This document shows positions 8,658 through 17,605 of a stretch of DNA of 64,000 nucleotides, one piece after another (positions within the stretch are counted from its first letter, which is position 1; every line of letters begins with the position of its first letter). The position numbers were made by a program, and so were the translations under genes. The DNA is from Cytobacillus suaedae (GTDB taxonomy: Bacteria > Bacillota > Bacilli > Bacillales > Bacillaceae_L). Location of the stretch: the NCBI GenBank assembly GCA_014960805.1, contig CP063163.1, positions 4,179,001 through 4,243,000 on the forward strand, read 5' to 3'. The notes under the pieces were generated by a model. That model was given only the letters and a program-made list of their open reading frames with translations. It was not told the DNA's origin and made no database searches.

Positions 8658-9218
8658 TCATCTCCCTGCCTCCCCTACCTGCTTGACTTCTTTTTCAACA
8701 TATTCCCTATAGGTCATATATCTTGGATCTTGAAAATAACTTAAGGTCTTTGTAGTGTTTATGAGTGAATTTTGTGCTTTAGATAAATAGGTAGAATAAC
8801 TGCTCCAGGGATACTTCGCAGGGTCAAGTACAAGGTTTGCCTCTAGTGGATTTCGATGGATATAACGCGTAACTTCTAGGAAATATGTAACAGAATCTAT
8901 TAATTGTGCTCCGTACCTCCCTTGAAACACATGGCCTACAAGGTCATACTTCCTATTAAAATATATTGCGTATCGCGCTTGAAGCTATTTCATGAATAGT
9001 GGGATTGGTGTGTCATCTGTTTCAATTAGGAGATGTACATGATTAGGCATGAGGCAATAAGAGTGTAAAGTAACGTGGTGTGTACTGTGGACTTTTTCAA
9101 ATATCCCTAAATACTTTTGATAATCCTCTCTTTCCAGGAATATCTCCGCTTTTCGATTTCCACGAGCTGTAATATGATACGTTGCTCCCGGAAAACATAT
9201 TCGATGCTTTCTAGACAT
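8658..9218 (-). pseudogene. REP-associated tyrosine transposase (RAYT, Y1_Tnp/HUH), interrupted by in-frame TAG
   Basis: Read through, the frame encodes about 186 residues of a TnpA-REP/RAYT protein. The N-terminal part begins MSRKHRICFPGATYHITARG and contains the HUH metal motif in MPNHVHLLIE. A TAG codon at 8987-8985 follows PIPLFMK. After it the same frame continues with LQARYAIYFNRKY, GHVFQGRY and YIHRNPLEA, all typical of the family, with no frameshift. The likely catalytic Tyr helix lies after the stop, so a truncated product should be inactive. Full REP-like palindromes flank it (9312-9363 upstream, a half copy at 8037). Amber readthrough or a sequencing error are alternatives to true inactivation. 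The 8434-8657 stretch holds only the ribosome binding site of the coiled-coil gene and unassigned sequence. Confidence 0.85.
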
Positions 9219-9311
9219 TAAATCACTCCAATTCAGTTATTTTCGATTTACACCTTTCGACACAAACCATCATAATCCTCTTTACAAAATTGTGTACAAA
9301 ATATGAAGTTT

Positions 9312-9363
9312 GGGGCCTGACCCCCGATGCGTTAACGCGTTAACGGACTGGGGGTCAGGCCCC
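9312..9363. repeat. REP-like palindrome, full copy upstream of RAYT
   Basis: GGGGCCTGACCCCC, core GTTAACGCGTTAAC, then GGGGGTCAGGCCCC: a nearly perfect 52-bp palindrome, 93 bp upstream of the RAYT start and followed by CGACACAT. Confidence 0.9.
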
Positions 9364-9499
9364 ACTCGACACATTTATGAATTTTTATGCAAATAAATTT
9401 ATAATTTTTCTTTTCAAGCACGAAATAATTTGGTATAGTTTTTCTTGTATTCTAGTAAATTACAATATTGAGACTTTTTAAATTGAAGGGAGATAGGTT

Positions 9500-12229
9500 A
9501 TGAGAAAGTTTTTAGCTTCATTTTTATCGCTCTTTTTGGTTTTAGGCCTAGTAGCTCCAGCTACTTTAGCTACTGAACCAAGTGAGCAAAGTACAGTTCA
9601 GGCCCAAAGTGCTGTAGAGCTGGAGGTTAGTCAGTCGTTACTTTCACTTACTGAAGTACGTACAGTAAATGTTAAGGTTGACTTCGGAAAATATGTAGAC
9701 CTACAGGATTTACAATGGGAATTTGGCGGAAAGAGTTTTGAGGAATGGAAGAAATGGGATGGTGATGCTAAGGAATTTAGCGGTGACCCATTCATCACTG
9801 TTGTTGAAGCACCAAAATACGTTGGTTTTTCGACTACAATTGAAGCAACATTAGAGTTTGGATTACCGTTTTATACGGAGAATTTAGCTCCTCGCTCCAT
9901 TCGTGTCCTGTACCCAGAATTAATGGGTGACTATGACTTAACACTTAAAACTTCAAATGAAGAACTAATAGCTACAACTACTGTTAAATTAAATGTTTAT
10001 GATGAATTTTTACAATTCGATGAAATTAAACCCGCAATTGACAAGGTTTTCGCAGAAGCTAAAGATAAAAATGGCCGATACCTTGAATACAAAAGTTTAG
10101 GAAAATCAGTTCTAGGTCGTGATATTCATTTTGTTGTTCTTGCCAAAGATAAATCAGCCGTAGATAAATACCTTAATGAGACGTTACCTACTGCTTTAGA
10201 AAACCCTACAGAACTACTTAAAAAGCTTAAAGACGGTTCAATTGGTGACTATCAGGTCCCAATTTGGCTTAACAATATTCACCCTGATGAAGTTGAAGGA
10301 ATAGATTTTCAAACTGAACTTTTAGAAAAATTTGCTCTTCAAGATGAAGTAACTTTTAATACTACAGATGAAAATGGAACAGAATCTAGTGTTACCTTAA
10401 ATGTTGAAGATGCTTTAGAGAATGTTATTTTCTTATTTAATTTTACGTATAACCCTGACGGACGTGTGGCAAACACGCGTGCAAATGCTAACGGGTTTGA
10501 CTTAAACCGTGACAATGCGTACCAAACACAGCCTGAAGTAATTGCGGTTAATGAGGAAATAGCAAAGTGGACACCAATTTCCTTCCTTGATGGACACGGT
10601 TATGTAAAAGGCTTCTTAATTGAACCTGCAACACCACCACATAACCCGAACTTTGAATATGATTTATTAATAGACACAATGATGGAACAGGCCCATGCAA
10701 TGGGACGCGCTGGCATTGCGAACTCAAATTTAGATTCATACTTTATCCCGTTAACTGACTGGGGTAACGGATGGGATGATATGACACCAGCATATACAGC
10801 TATTTTTGCAATGCTACACGGTTCCCTTGGTCACACAATTGAGGTACCAACATTAAGCCAAGATTCTTTACGTGCTTTAGTACATTCAGGTCTTGGTGCA
10901 ACAAAATATGTTGTTGAGAACAAGGACCTACTTTTCAAAAATCAACTAGAGATCTTTGAGCGTGGAGTAAAAGGTGAAGATAATCGTGCTGTAGACCAGT
11001 TCTATGTTAACCAAGCTGGAGAACAAATCGGACGTGTTCGTGGGGAAAATGAAAACTTCTTCCCAGAGTATTATGTAATCCCTGTTGATGGAAGCCAAAA
11101 GAATGCTCTTGAGGCAACAAATATGGTGGAATATTTACTTCGAAATGGAATTAAAGTTGAGGAAACTACAAAGGTTGTTAAAGTGAATGGGAAAACGTAT
11201 CCTACGGGTACATATGTTGTTCCTATGCACCAAGCAAAACGTGGTTTAGCGAATGCAATGCTCTATAAAGGGGATGACGTTTCAGACTGGGAAGCAATGT
11301 ATGACCCAATTGTTGTAAACTTCCCTGCACTTAGAGGATTTGATACTGTTGAAGTGCGTGTTGAAAACGCGTTTACTAATAAAACAAAAGTTGTAACAGA
11401 TGTTGTAAAAGCTGAGAGTGTCCTAGATACTTCGGTGCCAAACCAAGTAATCGCTAACTCAAACAACGACGTTGTTAAACTGGTAAATACTCTTCTTGCA
11501 AAAGGAAAAAAGGTTGAGTATGTTGTAGAAGACAAATTTGGTTTTAACAAAGGTGATTTTGTAGTAAATACGAAAGATTTAGTACCATACCTATCAAAAT
11601 ATGTATTTGATGCAAAAGGTACTACCAAAAAACCTAAGACAGTTAAGCTTGAAAAACCTAAAGTAGCAGTAATCGGATCAAGCCAAAGCAAATTCTCTGT
11701 AGCCCAACTAGGGTTTGAAATTGTTGATGTAGAAAATGCAGATGTTATCATTGATGACTCAGGAAAATTCAATGCCGAAGATGTAAAAGGAAAAACGTAT
11801 GTCGGTATTGGTGGCAGAGCATTATCTGCTGTAAAAGAAGCTACTCTTCTTGAGGGCTTTGACTACCAAACTACTGATTTATATCATGAAGGTCTTCTAA
11901 AAACGAATGTTGTAGACCATCTTTTAACTTCTGGTTATGAAAGTAATGAGTTGTTATATACTACAACAGGATCATGGATTACAGCAGTTCCTAAAAACGC
12001 ACAAGTACTTGCAACAATTGTAAATAGTGACGACTTCTATGTAGCCGGCTGGTGGCCTGGACATCAAGATGCTAAAGGGCAAACACTAGCATTTACAACA
12101 GCACTAGACAAAGACACTACAGTGACACTTTTTGCAAATGACTTAGCATTCAGAGGACACACTCAACACAGCTACCGTTTATTAGCAAATAGTATCTTTT
12201 CATCTACAATAAAGCATCCAAAGTATTAA
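9500..12229 (+). CDS. Large secreted M14-family zinc carboxypeptidase
   Basis: 909 aa. A signal peptide (about 1-25) precedes a roughly 140-residue beta-rich N-terminal region. The peptidase domain (about 170-470) shows the zinc pair H261-x-x-E264 (NIHPDEVEG), the NPDGR...DLNRD substrate-binding motif near 318-338, H366 in DGHG as third zinc ligand, and E448 in HTIEVP as general base. A C-terminal region of about 430 residues has no catalytic motif that I recognise. The protein should trim peptides from the C-terminus outside the cell. GAAGGGAGATAGG precedes the ATG. It is monocistronic, with a terminator after it. Confidence 0.85.
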   Translation: MRKFLASFLSLFLVLGLVAPATLATEPSEQSTVQAQSAVELEVSQSLLSLTEVRTVNVKVDFGKYVDLQDLQWEFGGKSFEEWKKWDGDAKEFSGDPFITVVEAPKYVGFSTTIEATLEFGLPFYTENLAPRSIRVLYPELMGDYDLTLKTSNEELIATTTVKLNVYDEFLQFDEIKPAIDKVFAEAKDKNGRYLEYKSLGKSVLGRDIHFVVLAKDKSAVDKYLNETLPTALENPTELLKKLKDGSIGDYQVPIWLNNIHPDEVEGIDFQTELLEKFALQDEVTFNTTDENGTESSVTLNVEDALENVIFLFNFTYNPDGRVANTRANANGFDLNRDNAYQTQPEVIAVNEEIAKWTPISFLDGHGYVKGFLIEPATPPHNPNFEYDLLIDTMMEQAHAMGRAGIANSNLDSYFIPLTDWGNGWDDMTPAYTAIFAMLHGSLGHTIEVPTLSQDSLRALVHSGLGATKYVVENKDLLFKNQLEIFERGVKGEDNRAVDQFYVNQAGEQIGRVRGENENFFPEYYVIPVDGSQKNALEATNMVEYLLRNGIKVEETTKVVKVNGKTYPTGTYVVPMHQAKRGLANAMLYKGDDVSDWEAMYDPIVVNFPALRGFDTVEVRVENAFTNKTKVVTDVVKAESVLDTSVPNQVIANSNNDVVKLVNTLLAKGKKVEYVVEDKFGFNKGDFVVNTKDLVPYLSKYVFDAKGTTKKPKTVKLEKPKVAVIGSSQSKFSVAQLGFEIVDVENADVIIDDSGKFNAEDVKGKTYVGIGGRALSAVKEATLLEGFDYQTTDLYHEGLLKTNVVDHLLTSGYESNELLYTTTGSWITAVPKNAQVLATIVNSDDFYVAGWWPGHQDAKGQTLAFTTALDKDTTVTLFANDLAFRGHTQHSYRLLANSIFSSTIKHPKY

Positions 12230-12261
12230 CATTATTATGTTAACACCTTAATAGATGCCAT

Positions 12262-12297
12262 AAGACTTGCCGTCCCTCCGGCAAGTCTTTATTTGTG
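12262..12297 (+). terminator. Rho-independent terminator
   Basis: AGACTTGCCG / CGGCAAGTCT stem with a short loop, followed by TTATTTGT, 30 bp after the M14 gene. Confidence 0.8.
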
Positions 12298-12303
12298 TCC
12301 ACA

Positions 12304-12355
12304 GGGGCCTGACCCTCAACGCTTTAAAGCTTTAATGCACTGGGGGTCAGGCCCC
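12304..12355. repeat. REP-like palindrome, full copy
   Basis: GGGGCCTGACCCTC with a CTTTAAAGCTTTAA core and intact right arm GGGGGTCAGGCCCC; it sits immediately after the terminator of the M14 gene. Confidence 0.88.
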
Positions 12356-12433
12356 TGGACAAGGCCCTAGACAGGTATTGTATATGTTTGGTAGATTTAT
12401 AGTAAGTAAGGTTTTGAAAAGGGCGGTGAGAGT

Positions 12434-13414
12434 GTGGGGCAGTTGGTGAAGTTATATGATTATCTTTCGAGGTATGAGTTGGATATTTTCCGATTTCCTA
12501 GTGATTTTATTAGTTATAAGAACAGTCAATGGGAACGTATTCAAACTGCATATGAAAGAGGGAACCTCGAAAAGCTTATTACAACAGCTATAAATCAAAT
12601 TGAAATGAATGAACGGTTTGAGGTTGTAAAGGAAGATAAGAAATCCTTATTTCTATCGATGAAGCAGCTTTTCAAAAAGAAGCAAGATACAGATGAACAA
12701 GAGCAAAGCCAAGAGGAATCTAATCATTCTAAAAATAATGTGGAGTTATTTGACTCTAACCAGATGCTGTCATTAATCGATCCTACTATAAAGGACTTAG
12801 ATGAGGTTAAGAAGCAATTTTTAGAATACTTATTTAAGAGGCAAATTAATTGGGCAACAAAAAGTGAAATTTTTGTAGATGATGCGGTGTATGATGATGA
12901 AATCTTAAAGTATTTCTTGCAACGATTCCCTGACACCCACCTACTTCTCTACAAACCTGTATTTCTTGTAAAAACTGCACCTGTTTCAGTCGATATCGTT
13001 TTACTAAGCCCAACATCGGCATGGTGTATCACCATTCTCGAAGAACAGAATGATGTTTTTCAAGGCGCTAGCGGACGTTTTTGGATACATCATACAGCGA
13101 ATGGACAAAAAAAGGTCCTGTCACCTATATTAGGTTTAAATAGAATGGAGAAAGTGGTTGAACAGATTTTTAAAGCACATGATGTAGATTTACCTATTAA
13201 TAAAGTTGTGCTTAATCGTACCGGCTTTCTCGATTACCCATTTCCCCCTAGTGATATTGAACTAGTGGATATTCGAAGCTATGAACGATGGTATGCTAAG
13301 TTAAAAAACAACCCCTTCCCACTTAAACATTCTCAACTAAAAGCAGCAGAAGCACTATTGAGCAGCTGTCAAACGGGATATGTAAAACGAGTACATAATG
13401 AATCACCCAGTTAG
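12434..13414 (+). CDS. Conserved protein with NERD-like (nuclease-related) region
   Basis: 326 aa, cytosolic. GTG start with AGGGCGGTGAG upstream. The N-terminal 100 residues are charged and contain a low-complexity linker (QEQSQEES). The segment about 150-250 (DEILKYFLQRFPD, then VDIVLLSP and WCITILEE) has the alternating pattern of NERD-type restriction-endonuclease-like domains, though I cannot see an unambiguous D-ExK catalytic set. The assignment is tentative. The stop codon lies inside the stem of a terminator. Confidence 0.6.
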   Translation: MGQLVKLYDYLSRYELDIFRFPSDFISYKNSQWERIQTAYERGNLEKLITTAINQIEMNERFEVVKEDKKSLFLSMKQLFKKKQDTDEQEQSQEESNHSKNNVELFDSNQMLSLIDPTIKDLDEVKKQFLEYLFKRQINWATKSEIFVDDAVYDDEILKYFLQRFPDTHLLLYKPVFLVKTAPVSVDIVLLSPTSAWCITILEEQNDVFQGASGRFWIHHTANGQKKVLSPILGLNRMEKVVEQIFKAHDVDLPINKVVLNRTGFLDYPFPPSDIELVDIRSYERWYAKLKNNPFPLKHSQLKAAEALLSSCQTGYVKRVHNESPS

Positions 13415-13445
13415 TTTAGTAATGCAACTGGGTGATTTTCTATTT
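13400..13445 (+). terminator. Terminator overlapping the gene end
   Basis: AATCACCCAGTT / AACTGGGTGATT stem followed by TTCTATTT; it lies between the convergent NERD-like gene and galE. Confidence 0.75.
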
Positions 13446-14415
13446 AACATTTACTTTTCTTATGCCATTCCCATGCTGTAGAAATAATGTTCTCTAAAGA
13501 ACGATCAGCTTTCCACCCTAACTCTTCATGGATCTTATCAGACGATGCTACTAATCGAGCAGGATCACCTTGTCTGCGTTCGGTATATTCAACGTTCGCA
13601 CGCAATCCTGTAACTTTTTCACAGGTCGTAATTACTTCTTTAACCGAATAACCAAATCCATTGCCAAGATTATAGACAGCTGTGTTTTTCTCACCCTTTA
13701 TCAGGGCCTCCAGTGCTAAGACATGGGCATTTGCAAGGTCTGTCACGTGGATATAATCTCTAATACACGTTCCATCTGGTGTATCATAGTCCGTACCAAA
13801 GACAGAAATCTTTTCTCTTTGTCCTAAAAGGTGCTGTAAAATTAAAGGAATTAGATGGGTCTCAGGATTATGGTCTTCACCAATCGTGCCTGATTCATCA
13901 GCACCTGCTGCGTTAAAATAACGCAGGATTATGTAATTAAGCTTGTAGGCATTTGAAAAGTCCTCTAAAATCTGCTCAACCATAAGCTTTGTTCGCCCGT
14001 ATGGATTGATTGGATTTGTTGGACTAGCTTCATCAATGCTTTCAACCTCTGGAATGCCATACGTTGCGGCAGTTGAGGAGAAGATAAATTTTTTCACGTC
14101 ATGCTTCAACATCGTTTTTAATAACGTAATTGTTGCCACAACATTGTTTTCATAATACTTTAGTGGGTCTTTTACTGATTCTCCTACAAGGCTATTCGCA
14201 GCAAAATGCATAACTGCTTCAATAGGATAAGTCTGAAAAACCTTTTCTAAGACCTCGGTATCACCTAGATTCCCTTCAACTAGAACAGCATTTTCATTTA
14301 CTAAAGAACGATGGCCTGTTGAAAAATTGTCTAGAACCACCACTTTCTTCGTCTTGGCTAATTCTTTTACTAAATGGCTGCCAATATAACCCGCTCCACC
14401 CACAACTAAAATCAA
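13444..14415 (-). CDS. galE: UDP-glucose 4-epimerase GalE
   Basis: About 323 aa. NAD-dependent interconversion of UDP-glucose and UDP-galactose (often also the N-acetyl forms), an extended SDR. The Rossmann motif GGAGYIGSH is at the N-terminus, SSTAATYG gives the catalytic Ser/Thr, and the YxxxK pair is in NPYGRTK. LRYFNAAGA and DGTCIRDYIHV are GalE signatures. In-frame starts exist at GTG 14451, GTG 14424 and TTG 14415; TTG 14415 gives the usual MILVVGGAGYIG start and is spaced 8 nt from AGAGAG. The gene could supply precursors for exopolysaccharide, but it is separate from the pel operon. Confidence 0.88.
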   Translation of the reverse strand: MILVVGGAGYIGSHLVKELAKTKKVVVLDNFSTGHRSLVNENAVLVEGNLGDTEVLEKVFQTYPIEAVMHFAANSLVGESVKDPLKYYENNVVATITLLKTMLKHDVKKFIFSSTAATYGIPEVESIDEASPTNPINPYGRTKLMVEQILEDFSNAYKLNYIILRYFNAAGADESGTIGEDHNPETHLIPLILQHLLGQREKISVFGTDYDTPDGTCIRDYIHVTDLANAHVLALEALIKGEKNTAVYNLGNGFGYSVKEVITTCEKVTGLRANVEYTERRQGDPARLVASSDKIHEELGWKADRSLENIISTAWEWHKKSKC

Positions 14416-14467
14416 TATTATCACTCTCTCTAATTCTATAATTTTCAACACTCAATTTCCTCACATT

Positions 14468-14497
14468 ACCGCTTTAACGCACCGAGGGTCAGGCCCC
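14468..14497. repeat. REP-like palindrome, right half
   Basis: CGCTTTAACGCACCGAGGGTCAGGCCCC followed by AGTTGTCATATT; the left arm is missing. It lies between galE and the dehydrogenase gene. Confidence 0.75.
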
Positions 14498-14502
14498 AGT
14501 TG

Positions 14503-15465
14503 TCATATTTGCACTGGTGTGATGGCTTCCTCACCATGTAATACTTTTATAATATTATCCGCTACCAAATGTGCCATGGTCATCCTAGTTTTCATACTTG
14601 CACTCCCAATGTGAGGAAGTGTTACCACATTTGGTAATGTTAACAGTGGATGGTCAACTGGTATTGGTTCTTGTTCAAAAACATCCAGTCCTGCTGCCCA
14701 TATATCTCGGTTTTTCAACGCATGATATAAAGCACCTTCATCAACAATACCGCCTCTTGCTGTGTTAATTATGATCGCGTTTTTCTTCATTAATGATAAT
14801 TCCTCTTTACCTATAAGGTAATGGACTTCAGGGCTATATGGGAGTAGAAGGCATACGTAATCAGATTGCTGGAGTAATTCTTTAAATTCAACATACTGAA
14901 CACCAAGTGTGTCTTCTGTTTCTGGCTTTCTCGTTCTGTTATGATAAAGCACCTTCATATCGAAGCCTTTAGCACGTCTAGCAAGTGCCTCGCCAATTCG
15001 TCCCATACCCACAATTCCAATTGTGGCTCCATAAATGTCTTGACCCGTTAATTCCATCGGTGACCATGCTCCCCAATCGCCACTTCGGAGGAAATCAGAA
15101 GCCTCAACAACTCTGCGTGCTGTAGCCATTAATAAGGCAAATGTTAAATCAGCTGTTGTTTCAGTTAGTACCCCAGGTGTATTTGTTACGATGATTCCAC
15201 GTCGATTTGCTTCCTTTACATCAATGTTGTTATATCCTACTGCAAGAGTGCTAACGACCTTTAACTGTTGTGCTTGGTCTAGCAATTCTTTATCAATGGA
15301 ATCTGTTAGCATACAAAATAGACCATCTGTGTCTTTGATTTCATTTAATAGTACTTCTCTAGGAACTGGGATGTTTTCTTCTTCCCACATTGTAATCTTA
15401 AAATGATTTGATAGTTTATCGATGATTTCCGCTGGTAGCTTACGGGTGATGTAGATCTTTTTCAT
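14503..15465 (-). CDS. D-isomer-specific 2-hydroxyacid dehydrogenase (glyoxylate/ketogluconate reductase type)
   Basis: 320 aa. NAD(P)H-dependent reduction of 2-keto acids such as glyoxylate, hydroxypyruvate or 2-ketogluconate. The nucleotide-binding motif GIVGMGRIGEALARRA is near residue 149, NTARGGIVDE carries the catalytic Arg region, the Glu is in FEQEPIP and the catalytic His in LPHIGSAS. Length and motifs match Bacillus YvcT-like enzymes. AAGGAG precedes the ATG. The true substrate cannot be read from the sequence. Confidence 0.85.
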   Translation of the reverse strand: MKKIYITRKLPAEIIDKLSNHFKITMWEEENIPVPREVLLNEIKDTDGLFCMLTDSIDKELLDQAQQLKVVSTLAVGYNNIDVKEANRRGIIVTNTPGVLTETTADLTFALLMATARRVVEASDFLRSGDWGAWSPMELTGQDIYGATIGIVGMGRIGEALARRAKGFDMKVLYHNRTRKPETEDTLGVQYVEFKELLQQSDYVCLLLPYSPEVHYLIGKEELSLMKKNAIIINTARGGIVDEGALYHALKNRDIWAAGLDVFEQEPIPVDHPLLTLPNVVTLPHIGSASMKTRMTMAHLVADNIIKVLHGEEAITPVQI

Positions 15466-15567
15466 ATAAGTCTCCTTTTATCCATAAGAATTGTAATCCA
15501 ATTACACATATATACACAGTATCCTCACCTAAACATTTAACCATATGCTTGTTTTTGGCACAACAAA

Positions 15568-15619
15568 GGGGCCTGACCCCCAGCACGTTAAAGCTTTAAC
15601 GCACCGGGGGTCAGGCCCC
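15568..15619. repeat. REP-like palindrome, full copy
   Basis: GGGGCCTGACCCCC, core CGTTAAAGCTTTAACG, GGGGGTCAGGCCCC; it starts 102 bp upstream of the dehydrogenase gene and ends 5 bp after the permease stop codon. Confidence 0.9.
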
Positions 15620-15624
15620 GGTTT

Positions 15625-17604
15625 TCAGCATTTTCTTAGTAAGTACAGTAGATATGGTGTACCTAGTAGAGCTACGACTAATCCTGATGGTATTTCTTTT
15701 GGTGCTAGTACATAGCGCCCAAGGAAATCTGCTCCGACTAAGAGGATTCCTCCAAGAAGTAGACTCACGACAATCATTCGTTTATGTTCAAATCCGACAA
15801 TACGACGAGCTGCGTGTGGAGCAAGTAATCCAATGAATCCAATTGTACCAACGATTGAAACACTTGCGGCACCCATGATGACACCAAGTAGAATAGCAAC
15901 GATTTTTGCTTTTGAAACTCTTAATCCGAGCCCCATTGCGATATCATCCCCAAATGCTAGCACATCCAACCTTCGGGTAAGTAATAGACTTAATGGAATG
16001 GTTAAGATGGCTACTAGCAATACTAGCTTTAACTCATCCCACCCTTTCGCATACGTTGAACCCGCTAACCATGCTAAGGCAGGTGCTACACCAAGCTTTG
16101 CTTTTACAATGAGGATTTGTATAATAGCAGACCCAACTGCTGATACAGCCACTCCAATTAGTGCAAGTAATATTGAATTCCACCTGGATCTCCAGGTTAT
16201 TAATAGAATAATAGATATAGCTATCAATGACCCGATTAATGCTGCAATAGGTAAGAATTGAACAGATACGGTTGGAAACAATACGAGAAAAATCATGGCT
16301 CCCGCGCCTCCACCTGAAGTTATACCTAACACAGATGGATCTGCTAGAGGGTTACGAAGCACCCCTTGCAATAGCACTCCACTCATTGCCAATAACATCC
16401 CTACAACAAAGGCCGTTAAAATTCTCGAAATCCGGAATTGCATGACAAAAGGTGATGCGAGTTCCCCTTGAAGCCACTGCTCACGCGTGAAAAAGGTTGT
16501 TCCTCCAAACGATACAGCTAAAAGCAAAACACTCAATAAAAGGATAACCAACGAAAGCAGAATCCACTTGTAGGAGATAGATAACTCAGCTCCACCTAGA
16601 CGAGTTTCTCCTTTTTGATGACGTTTTCCAGCTTTATAGGCTAAAAACATGAGCCATGGCCCGCCAATTAAAGCTGTCATTGCTCCTACGGGAATCTCTT
16701 GCCCCGGTGCAATGACTCTTGCTAGGACATCCGCTGCTACTAATAAAATTGCTCCCCATAAGAAGGTATGAACAACCAATGCTCGATGACCCTTTATTCC
16801 AAAGAACCTTACAATATGTGGTGCCATTAAACCAACAAAGCCAATGGGTCCAACCACACTAACTGTTATTGCCGCAAGAAGGATGGCTGTGAACCAGGCT
16901 ACTATTTTTACTTTTAAAATCGATTGACCCAAAGATGTTGCAATATCATCTCCTAGAGTTAAAAGATCCATTTTTCGACCTAGTAAACTAGCTAAAATAA
17001 TTCCTCCTAAAATAAACAATACGGCAAATTTGACTCCGGACCAATCTAATTGGATCAACGTACCGGCTCCCCATAAAAAAAGCCCATTTGTTTCATTTTC
17101 AAACAAAAGCTGAAGCGCCCCAGTGATGGAAGCAAATAATAGGGATATAATCATACCTGTTAGGGCTACCCGTACAGGGTCCATCGTTTTTCCAGCAAGG
17201 CTCATGACTAAAACAGCCGAAACAACCGCACCTAATAAGGACACAAGAAAGGGATACTTTCCAACATAAGAAGGGAAAAAGATCATACTGACTACTACAA
17301 AGAAGTATGCTCCTGCATTTAGTCCCAGAGTACTTGCGGAAGCTAGTGGATTTTTAGTTAATGTTTGTAAAAATAACCCCGCTACCGCTAATGCTCCACC
17401 GGCCAAAATTCCCATAACGACCCTGGGTAATCGCAAGCCTAATACGATATCCTGAATCCGACCACTATTCCAAACTTCTGTTGCCAAGGCAAAAAACGTA
17501 TAATCTGCTTGACCTTGTGTTAGATGTACCAGGCTTAATGCCAGTAACAGAAGAAGGCCCCCTAAAAATAAGCTAGAGGGCTTCAATTGAACGCTGTTTA
17601 ACAT
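15625..17604 (-). CDS. Fused FecCD-family iron-siderophore ABC permease (FhuB-like)
   Basis: 659 aa, twice the usual length, with two tandem FecCD permease halves (about 10-330 and 345-655). Each half has the family marks: an RLPRV or RISRI motif, NPLA(S/D)(A/P)S(T/V)LG, and an ATPase-contacting loop GDDIA(T/M)(S/G)LG followed by GPIGFVGLMAPH or GTIGFIGLLAPH. The arrangement matches E. coli FhuB, a single-chain permease, and should form about 20 membrane helices. It begins 1 nt after the stop codon of the binding-protein gene. No ATPase gene is present in the window, so the FhuC partner must be encoded elsewhere. Confidence 0.9.
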   Translation of the reverse strand: MLNSVQLKPSSLFLGGLLLLLALSLVHLTQGQADYTFFALATEVWNSGRIQDIVLGLRLPRVVMGILAGGALAVAGLFLQTLTKNPLASASTLGLNAGAYFFVVVSMIFFPSYVGKYPFLVSLLGAVVSAVLVMSLAGKTMDPVRVALTGMIISLLFASITGALQLLFENETNGLFLWGAGTLIQLDWSGVKFAVLFILGGIILASLLGRKMDLLTLGDDIATSLGQSILKVKIVAWFTAILLAAITVSVVGPIGFVGLMAPHIVRFFGIKGHRALVVHTFLWGAILLVAADVLARVIAPGQEIPVGAMTALIGGPWLMFLAYKAGKRHQKGETRLGGAELSISYKWILLSLVILLLSVLLLAVSFGGTTFFTREQWLQGELASPFVMQFRISRILTAFVVGMLLAMSGVLLQGVLRNPLADPSVLGITSGGGAGAMIFLVLFPTVSVQFLPIAALIGSLIAISIILLITWRSRWNSILLALIGVAVSAVGSAIIQILIVKAKLGVAPALAWLAGSTYAKGWDELKLVLLVAILTIPLSLLLTRRLDVLAFGDDIAMGLGLRVSKAKIVAILLGVIMGAASVSIVGTIGFIGLLAPHAARRIVGFEHKRMIVVSLLLGGILLVGADFLGRYVLAPKEIPSGLVVALLGTPYLLYLLRKC

Positions 17605-17605
17605 A

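Noticed and set aside
11263-11772. 169-codon minus-strand frame
   Set aside because: It is antisense to the M14 carboxypeptidase gene, has no ribosome binding site and odd composition; a shadow frame.
15833-16261. 142-codon plus-strand frame
   Set aside because: It is antisense to the FecCD permease gene; membrane-protein genes often give such shadow frames.
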